Below are positions 12,056 to 16,661 of a DNA stretch of 16,661 nt, piece by piece (positions within the stretch are counted from its first letter, which is position 1; each line of letters opens with the position of its first letter). The notes under the pieces are model-generated. The model did not search any database. It was not told where the DNA came from and saw nothing but the letters and a program-made list of their open reading frames with translations. The DNA comes from an uncultured Oscillospiraceae bacterium (GTDB lineage Bacteria; Bacillota; Clostridia; Oscillospirales; Oscillospiraceae): positions 1 to 16,661 of the forward strand of contig CAJUQN010000063.1 in NCBI GenBank assembly GCA_910588625.1. The letters are read 5' to 3'. A program made the position numbers and the translations under genes.

Positions 12056-14287
12056 ATGCCGGACGACATCGGGACGCTGACCGGACAGAACCAGATTCAA
12101 GGCACGGTGTCCGCCGTGCTATTCTGCAATGAGGAAAATGGCTATACCGTGCTCAAGCTGGACTGTGCCGAGAAGGGGGCGGTCACGGCGGTGGGCTGTA
12201 TGCCCGGCGTGGCCCCCGGCGAGGCGTTGGAGTTGGAGGGCGTCTGGGGCCGTCACCCCACCTACGGCGAGCAGTTCAAGGCGGAGGTAATCACCCGCCG
12301 GATGCCCGTCGGGGAGAAGGCGGTGTTCGAATATCTGGCCTCCGGTGTGGTGAAGGGCATCCGGATGGGCCTAGCCCGGCAGATCGTGGACCGCTTTGGC
12401 GAGGACGCCCTTTCCGTCATCGAGAATGACCCGGAAAAACTGTGCGAAATTCGGGGCGTGTCCCCCAAGCGGGCCAGGGCCATCAGCGAGGACTTCCGCC
12501 AGAAGATGGGAATGCGCCGCTTGGCTGAGTTTTTGTCCGAGCATAAGCTGCCATTGTCCGCCGCAATGCCGCTGTATAAGCGGTTTGGCGACTTGGCGGT
12601 GGACGTGGTCCACGATAATCCTTACCTGCTGGCCGACCGCACCCTAGAAATTCCCTTTGCCCAGGTGGATGCGCTGGCGATTGAGTTAGGCGTGGCCGGG
12701 GATGATCCCCAGCGGGTGGAATCCGCACTCATTTTCGAGCTGGACCACAACGCTGACAACGGCCACGTCTTTTTGCCGGAGGGAAAACTTTTGAGCGCCA
12801 CCGCCGCCCTCATCGGGGTGGAGGGGGACTGTCTCACCGAAGGGCTGGACGCTCTCATCGAGCGGGGCGAGGTGGTCCGGGAGGACATCGCCGGGGTGAC
12901 GGCCTGCTATCCCGCGGGACTGTACGGCGCGGAGTGCTATGTGGCCATGCGCCTGGGGGAGATGTGCCAGACGGAGATCGCACCGCCCCAAGGGCTGGGG
13001 AAGCTCATCGACACTATCCAGCGCGAGCAGGGGATCCAATACGCCCAGCAGCAGAGGACCGCTGTGGAGCTGGCCGCCTGCCGTCAAGTGATGCTGCTGA
13101 CCGGGGGGCCGGGCACAGGCAAGACCACCTCCCTGCGGGGTGTGTTGGCGCTGTTCGATACACTGGGGCTGGAGACGGCCTTAGCCGCCCCCACAGGACG
13201 GGCGGCCAAGCGGATGGGCGAGACCTGCGGCGCGGAGGCGCTGACCATACACCGCCTGCTGGAGACGAAAATGGACCCATATACCGGACAGCTTGCCTTC
13301 ACCAAAAACCAGGACGATCCGTTGGAGGTGGACGCGGTCATCGTGGACGAGACCTCCATGGTGGACGTGTCCCTTATGGCAGCGCTGCTGGCGGCGCTGC
13401 GGGGGGACTGCCGGCTGGTGCTGGTGGGGGACCCGGACCAGCTCCCCTCGGTGGGGCCGGGGAACGTGCTGGATCATCTCATCCGTTCCAAAGTGGTGCC
13501 CGCGGTGTCGCTGACAGAGATCTTCCGTCAGGCGCGGGAGAGCGCCATCGTCATGAACGCCCACGGCGTAAACCGGGGGACGGCGCCAGAGCTGAAAAAC
13601 AAGGCGAAGGATTTCTTCTATCTGGGCCGGAGGGATGCGGCCCAGACCACAGACACCATTGTAGAGCTATGCAAAACCCGGCTGCCCAACAATATGGGCA
13701 TCCCGCCAGAGCAAATTCAAGTGTTGACCCCCACCCGCAAGCGGGGCGCCGGCACCGCCGCCTTGAACCGAGCTTTACAGGAGGCATTGAACCCTGCCGC
13801 CGAGGGAAAAGGCGAGAGGGCCTTTGGCGCGTACATCTTCCGGGAGGGAGACCGGGTGATGCAGGTAAAGAACAATTACGACCTGTTTTGGGAGGACCCG
13901 GACACCGGGGCCAAGGACATGGGGGTGTTCAACGGCGACATTGGCGCCATATTAGAGGTGACCGCTGGGGGAATCACGGTGTCTTTTGACGGGCGGCTGG
14001 TGGAATACCCTCCGGAGATGCTGGGGGAGCTGGAGCCCGCCTATGCCGTCACCGTCCACAAGGCCCAGGGCAGCGAATACCGGGCGGTGATCTTGGCGCT
14101 CAGCGACGTGCCGCCGTCGTTACTGGCAAGAGGAGTGCTCTACACCGCCATCACCCGCGCCCGGGAGCTGTTCATCCTGGTGGGCAGCGGGGATCTGATG
14201 GTCCAGATGGTGGCCAACGACCGGCAGGCGCGGCGGTACTCCGCGCTGCGCACCCGCTTGCTGCGGGAGACGGGGCAGGAGGCGTGA
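12056..14287 (+). CDS. recD2: RecD2-type ATP-dependent 5'-3' DNA helicase (SF1B)
   Basis: 743 residues, full length for the family. Start ATG at 12056 behind GGAGGA. Domains in order: an N-terminal OB-like segment (about 12-82, GTVSAVLFCNEENGYTVLKL); helix-hairpin-helix repeats (about 115-195, IENDPEKLCEIRGVSPKRAR); then the SF1 core. Q motif GIQYAQQQRTA at 326-336; Walker A GGPGTGKTT at 350-358; Walker B VIVDETSM at 428-435; motif III LVGDPDQLPSVGPG at 456-469; motif IV LTEIFRQA at 486-493. The C-terminal motifs are VTVHKAQGSEY (V) and LYTAITRARE (VI). RecD2 occurs in bacteria without RecBC and takes part in repair and replication-fork handling. It shares an operon with the NTF2-like gene (2-base gap). 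Confidence 0.95.
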   Translation: MPDDIGTLTGQNQIQGTVSAVLFCNEENGYTVLKLDCAEKGAVTAVGCMPGVAPGEALELEGVWGRHPTYGEQFKAEVITRRMPVGEKAVFEYLASGVVKGIRMGLARQIVDRFGEDALSVIENDPEKLCEIRGVSPKRARAISEDFRQKMGMRRLAEFLSEHKLPLSAAMPLYKRFGDLAVDVVHDNPYLLADRTLEIPFAQVDALAIELGVAGDDPQRVESALIFELDHNADNGHVFLPEGKLLSATAALIGVEGDCLTEGLDALIERGEVVREDIAGVTACYPAGLYGAECYVAMRLGEMCQTEIAPPQGLGKLIDTIQREQGIQYAQQQRTAVELAACRQVMLLTGGPGTGKTTSLRGVLALFDTLGLETALAAPTGRAAKRMGETCGAEALTIHRLLETKMDPYTGQLAFTKNQDDPLEVDAVIVDETSMVDVSLMAALLAALRGDCRLVLVGDPDQLPSVGPGNVLDHLIRSKVVPAVSLTEIFRQARESAIVMNAHGVNRGTAPELKNKAKDFFYLGRRDAAQTTDTIVELCKTRLPNNMGIPPEQIQVLTPTRKRGAGTAALNRALQEALNPAAEGKGERAFGAYIFREGDRVMQVKNNYDLFWEDPDTGAKDMGVFNGDIGAILEVTAGGITVSFDGRLVEYPPEMLGELEPAYAVTVHKAQGSEYRAVILALSDVPPSLLARGVLYTAITRARELFILVGSGDLMVQMVANDRQARRYSALRTRLLRETGQEA

Positions 14288-14289
14288 AC

Positions 14290-14709
14290 ATGGATGAGCG
14301 GGAACAGAAAATACGGACCTGGTTTGAGATGTGGCTGGGTCGGTCGGACGAGGGCGCGGAGGAGCTGTTTGACCGGGACGCAGTGTACATCGAAAGCTGG
14401 GGGCCGGAGTACCACGGGCTGGAGAAGATACGGAACTGGTTCCAGGAGTGGAACACCCGTGGCGTGGTGGTGCGCTGGGACATCAAGCAGTTTTTCCACA
14501 AAGGGGACCAGACCGTGGTGGAATGGGTCTTTGAGAACCGGATGGAGGATGGAACGGTGGAGGCCTTTGAGGGCATGACTCTGTTGCGCTGGACGGAAGA
14601 GGGAAAGATATGCTTCCTCCAGGAATTCGGCTGTAATCAGGACCGCTACGACCCTTATGAGAAGGGTCCTGAGCCCCGTTTCCGGGACGAACAGGCCATG
14701 TGGTTCTAA
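14290..14709 (+). CDS. SnoaL/NTF2-like protein
   Basis: 139 residues from ATG at 14290, with AGGAGG seven bases upstream. A GTG at 14284 is in frame but sits on the ribosome binding site. Sequence features: N-terminal helix QKIRTWFEMWLGRSDEGAEE, the LFDRDAVYIESWGPEYHGLE strand-turn typical of the cone fold, then WFQEWNTRG, VVVRWDIKQFFHKGDQTVVE and LLRWTEEGKICFLQEFG. The family includes ketosteroid-isomerase-like enzymes and non-enzymatic binding proteins. No catalytic pair is obvious, so activity is undecided. Linkage to recD2 is only by transcript. Confidence 0.82.
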   Translation: MDEREQKIRTWFEMWLGRSDEGAEELFDRDAVYIESWGPEYHGLEKIRNWFQEWNTRGVVVRWDIKQFFHKGDQTVVEWVFENRMEDGTVEAFEGMTLLRWTEEGKICFLQEFGCNQDRYDPYEKGPEPRFRDEQAMWF

Positions 14710-14775
14710 ATTCTCCGTCTGGGGGAAGGGTTCTCACGGCCGCTATGGTACATTTGCTCCGAAGGAGGGACCGTT

Positions 14776-15168
14776 ATGGACCAAGTGAAAGTGGGAAAAT
14801 TCCTTGCTCAGCTGCGCAAGGAACAAGGGCTTACCCAAGAGGCGCTGGGGGTCAGCGTCAACGAGCTGCTGGCCGGGGGGGCATTTGAGCGGTCAAAGGT
14901 TCCGAAAGCTGGTGGGCGAGAATATTGTAGCTATGGCCCGTGAGAGTGCCTTTACGGTAAAGGAGCGCGGCGAATTTTTAAGAAAAATGGCGGAAGGAGC
15001 ATATGGGATCTATTATCCTATCCTTGGTGCTGTGCACGTCGGCAATGGTTTGGCAAAAGGGCGGTTGGGGGATTGTGGATTCCGGCCTACTGCTGGCTGA
15101 ACAGCCGGATGATGGCCTACATTGAGGGTAGACTGTATGGCGGCTCGAAGCTATCATCCAACAGTTGA
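14776..15168 (+). pseudogene. Decayed XRE-family HTH regulator with membrane tail
   Basis: The start, ATG at 14776 behind GGAGGGACC, reads MDQVKVGKFLAQLRKEQGLT then QEALG, a standard XRE beginning. It then jumps to VSVNELLAGG without the second half of the HTH; about 33 residues (about 99 bases) are missing, in frame. At a run of seven Gs (14875-14881) the frame is lost and stops at 14941. One G fewer would restore the family sequence GHLSGQRF then RKLVGENIVAMARESAF. Further on, another frame gives IPAYCWLNSRMMAYIEGRLY near 15080-15150, like the final membrane segment and tail of these proteins, so at least one more frame change has occurred. The lost HTH core means DNA binding must be gone. 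Confidence 0.8.
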
Positions 15169-15193
15169 CAACCAGGGAAAAATCCGTTATGAT
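15165..15193 (+). promoter_or_regulatory. Promoter of lysA
   Basis: TTGACA (15165-15170), 17 bases, TATGAT (15188-15193). Its -35 overlaps the end of the regulator pseudogene. Distance to the ATG at 15232 is 38 bases. Confidence 0.85.
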
Positions 15194-15231
15194 AGAAGTC
15201 GCAAATCCGTTGCACCCAAGGAGACAGAGAG

Positions 15232-16488
15232 ATGAAAAAGCCCTTTCTCACTCTTGCGCAGGCGCAGGAGATCAAAAAGACCTATCCCACCCCCTTTCAC
15301 ATATACGACGAGCGGGGCATTCGGGAAAACGCCCGGGCACTGAAAGCTGCGTTTGCCTGGAACCCGGGGTTTAAGGAATATTTCGCCGTCAAGGCCACCC
15401 CCACCCCCGGCATCCTCAAGCTGCTGCGGGAGGAGGGCTGCGGCGTGGACTGCTCCTCTCTCACCGAACTGATGCTGGCGGAGAAGTGCGGCTTTTCCGG
15501 GAGTGAGATCATGTTCTCCTCCAATGAAACCCCGGCGGAGGAGTTTGAATTGGCCGCCAAGCTGGGGGCAAATATCAATCTGGACGACTTGACCCATGTG
15601 GAGTTTCTCCATAAAATCTTGGGGCGGGTACCAGAGACGGTGTGCTGCCGCTTCAACCCCGGCGGGGTGTTCTCCCTGGGGGAGAGCAAGGAGGGGTTCC
15701 AGGTCATGGACAACCCGGGGGAGGCCAAGTACGGTATGACTCGTCCCCAGCTGGCCCAGGCGTTCACCCGTTTGAAGGAGCTGGGGTCAAAGCACTTTGG
15801 TATCCATGCCTTCCTGGCCTCCAACACGATTTCCAACGAGTATTATCCTGCTTTGGCCCGGCTGTTGTTCCAGCTGGCCGTGGACGCGGCAGAGGAAACC
15901 GGGTGTCATGTGGCGTTCATCAATCTGTCCGGCGGCGTTGGGGTGCCCTACCGCCCGGACCAGCCCGCCAACGACATCGCGGTGATTGGAGAGGGTGTAC
16001 GCAAGGCGTTTGAGGAGATCCTGGTACCCGCCGGGATGGGAGATGTGGCAATCTTCACCGAGCTGGGGCGGTTCATGCTGGCTCCCTTCGGGCATTTGAT
16101 CACCACCGCCGTCCACGAGAAGCATATTTACAAGGAGTATATCGGCGTGGACGCCTGCGCGGCCAATTTGATGCGGCCCTCCATGTACGGGGCGTACCAC
16201 CACATCACGGTGCTGGGTAAGGAGGATGTGCCCTGTGATCATATGTATGATGTGGTGGGATCTCTGTGCGAGAACAGTGACAAGTTTGCCATCAACCGGG
16301 ATCTGCCAGAGATCAATATGGGCGATATTCTGGCTATCCATGATGCTGGGGCCCACGGGTTTTCTATGGGGTACAACTATAATGGAAAGCTGCGCTCAGC
16401 GGAGCTGTTGCTGAAGGTGGATGGCTCAGTGGAACTGATGCGTCGGGCAGAGACGCCGAATGATTATTTTGCCACTTTGGTTTGGTAG
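15232..16488 (+). CDS. lysA: Diaminopimelate decarboxylase (PLP-dependent, fold type III)
   Basis: 418 residues from ATG at 15232 behind AAGGAGACAGAG. It catalyses the last step of lysine biosynthesis, meso-diaminopimelate to lysine and CO2. Visible sites: YFAVKATPTPG with the PLP lysine at residue 54; the Gly-rich phosphate loop NLSGGVGVPY (231-240); TELGRFMLAP (277-286); the catalytic Cys segment SLCENSDKF (344-352; CESxD in relatives); and HDAGAHGFSMGYNYNG with its C-terminal PLP-phosphate Tyr. It is somewhat divergent from the classical LysA: IHAFLASN replaces HIGSQ at the substrate site. A related decarboxylase of another diamino acid or of carboxynorspermidine is possible but less likely. 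It stands alone, with its own promoter. Confidence 0.88.
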   Translation: MKKPFLTLAQAQEIKKTYPTPFHIYDERGIRENARALKAAFAWNPGFKEYFAVKATPTPGILKLLREEGCGVDCSSLTELMLAEKCGFSGSEIMFSSNETPAEEFELAAKLGANINLDDLTHVEFLHKILGRVPETVCCRFNPGGVFSLGESKEGFQVMDNPGEAKYGMTRPQLAQAFTRLKELGSKHFGIHAFLASNTISNEYYPALARLLFQLAVDAAEETGCHVAFINLSGGVGVPYRPDQPANDIAVIGEGVRKAFEEILVPAGMGDVAIFTELGRFMLAPFGHLITTAVHEKHIYKEYIGVDACAANLMRPSMYGAYHHITVLGKEDVPCDHMYDVVGSLCENSDKFAINRDLPEINMGDILAIHDAGAHGFSMGYNYNGKLRSAELLLKVDGSVELMRRAETPNDYFATLVW

Positions 16489-16498
16489 ATGAGACAAA

Positions 16499-16522
16499 AC
16501 GGCGGTGGGCTAGGCCCGCCGT
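16499..16522. terminator. Hairpin between lysA and tRNA-Leu
   Basis: ACGGCGG (16499-16505) and CCGCCGT (16516-16522) with further GGGC/GCCC pairing and a small bulge. No T-run follows, so it may separate the lysA transcript from the tRNA by folding or processing. Confidence 0.5.
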
Positions 16523-16528
16523 CCATAT

Positions 16529-16613
16529 GCGCCTGTGATGGAATTGGTAGACATGCGAGATTTAGGTTCTCGTGCGGCAACGCGTGTGGGTTCGAGTCCC
16601 TTCAGGCGCACCA
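16529..16613 (+). tRNA. tRNA-Leu (anticodon TAG)
   Basis: 85 bases including an encoded CCA. Acceptor stem GCGCCTG/CAGGCGC; D-arm region GGAATTGGTAGACA; anticodon stem-loop CGAGA-TTTAGGT-TCTCG giving anticodon TAG (reads CUA and other CUN codons by wobble); long variable arm TGCGGCAACGCG typical of class II tRNA; T-arm GGGTTCGAGTCCC. All arms are intact. Confidence 0.97.
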
Positions 16614-16620
16614 TGTTAAG

Positions 16621-16657
16621 ACGTCACGTTTGATACAAAATTTATCTGCCGTGACGT
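16621..16657. repeat. 8-bp inverted repeat just past tRNA-Leu
   Basis: ACGTCACG (16621-16628) and CGTGACGT (16650-16657) with a 21-base AT-rich spacer, starting 8 bases after the tRNA CCA end. The spacer has no T-run of a terminator. The window ends 4 bases later, so the context is unknown. Possible processing hairpin or recombinase site. Confidence 0.45.
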
Positions 16658-16661
16658 GAAG

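Noticed and set aside
16529..16613. tRNA-Leu truncated by an integration event
   Set aside because: All stems, the variable arm and the CCA end are intact.

Overview
The window looks like a chromosomal segment of a GC-rich member of the Clostridia, most like the gut Oscillospirales. The reasons are AGGAGG-type ribosome binding sites, near-consensus TTGACA-17-TATAAT promoters, Firmicutes-style housekeeping proteins (RecD2 without RecBC, DUF624/YesL-like, DUF815 ATPase) and small accessory genes of the kind carried by clostridial integrative elements. The taxonomic placement is an inference from protein appearance, not from a search.

Left part (1 to about 5000) is accessory DNA. Positions 2-992 hold the wreck of a contractile-tail prophage module on the + strand: the end of an unknown gene, a tail-sheath gene with its N-terminal part removed and a replaced C-terminus, a truncated tail-assembly protein and a headless C-terminal fragment. 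After two terminator-like palindromes (1055-1127) comes a cassette of short genes with no recognisable function: four on the - strand (1151-2532), a divergent one on + (2757-3095), a 363-base GC-rich non-coding stretch rich in hairpins (3096-3458), three more small - genes (3459-4210), and a small HTH regulator on + (4382-4591). Three copies of one promoter/leader module drive the genes at 1740, 2074 and 2757, and a long palindrome (TACACAA-N16-TTGTGTA) lies at a fixed distance upstream. A second divergent promoter pair with a shared operator-like sequence separates the HTH gene from its - strand neighbours. No integrase, relaxase or transposase is visible. The cassette ends beside the 3' end of rpsI, preceded by four ATGCACCC repeats.

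Right part (about 5000 to 16661) is conserved chromosome. The rplM-rpsI ribosomal protein operon (-) has a clean promoter and a leader hairpin. A TtcA-like tRNA thiolation enzyme overlaps a DUF624 membrane protein (+). A DUF815 ATPase (-) converges on them. Divergent from it, a tightly packed three-gene operon (+) encodes an ATP-grasp ligase, a PHP-domain phosphoesterase/nuclease and a cytoplasmic, atypical polysaccharide deacetylase with an SLH-like tail. Then come recD2 and a SnoaL/NTF2-like protein, a decayed XRE regulator with an internal deletion, a 7-G run and further frame changes, a diaminopimelate decarboxylase, and tRNA-Leu(TAG). The window closes with an 8-bp inverted repeat just past the tRNA.

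The least explained parts are the shared promoter module with its operator, the hairpin-rich non-coding region at 3096-3458, and the ATP-grasp/PHP/deacetylase operon. I do not see a complete known defence system.
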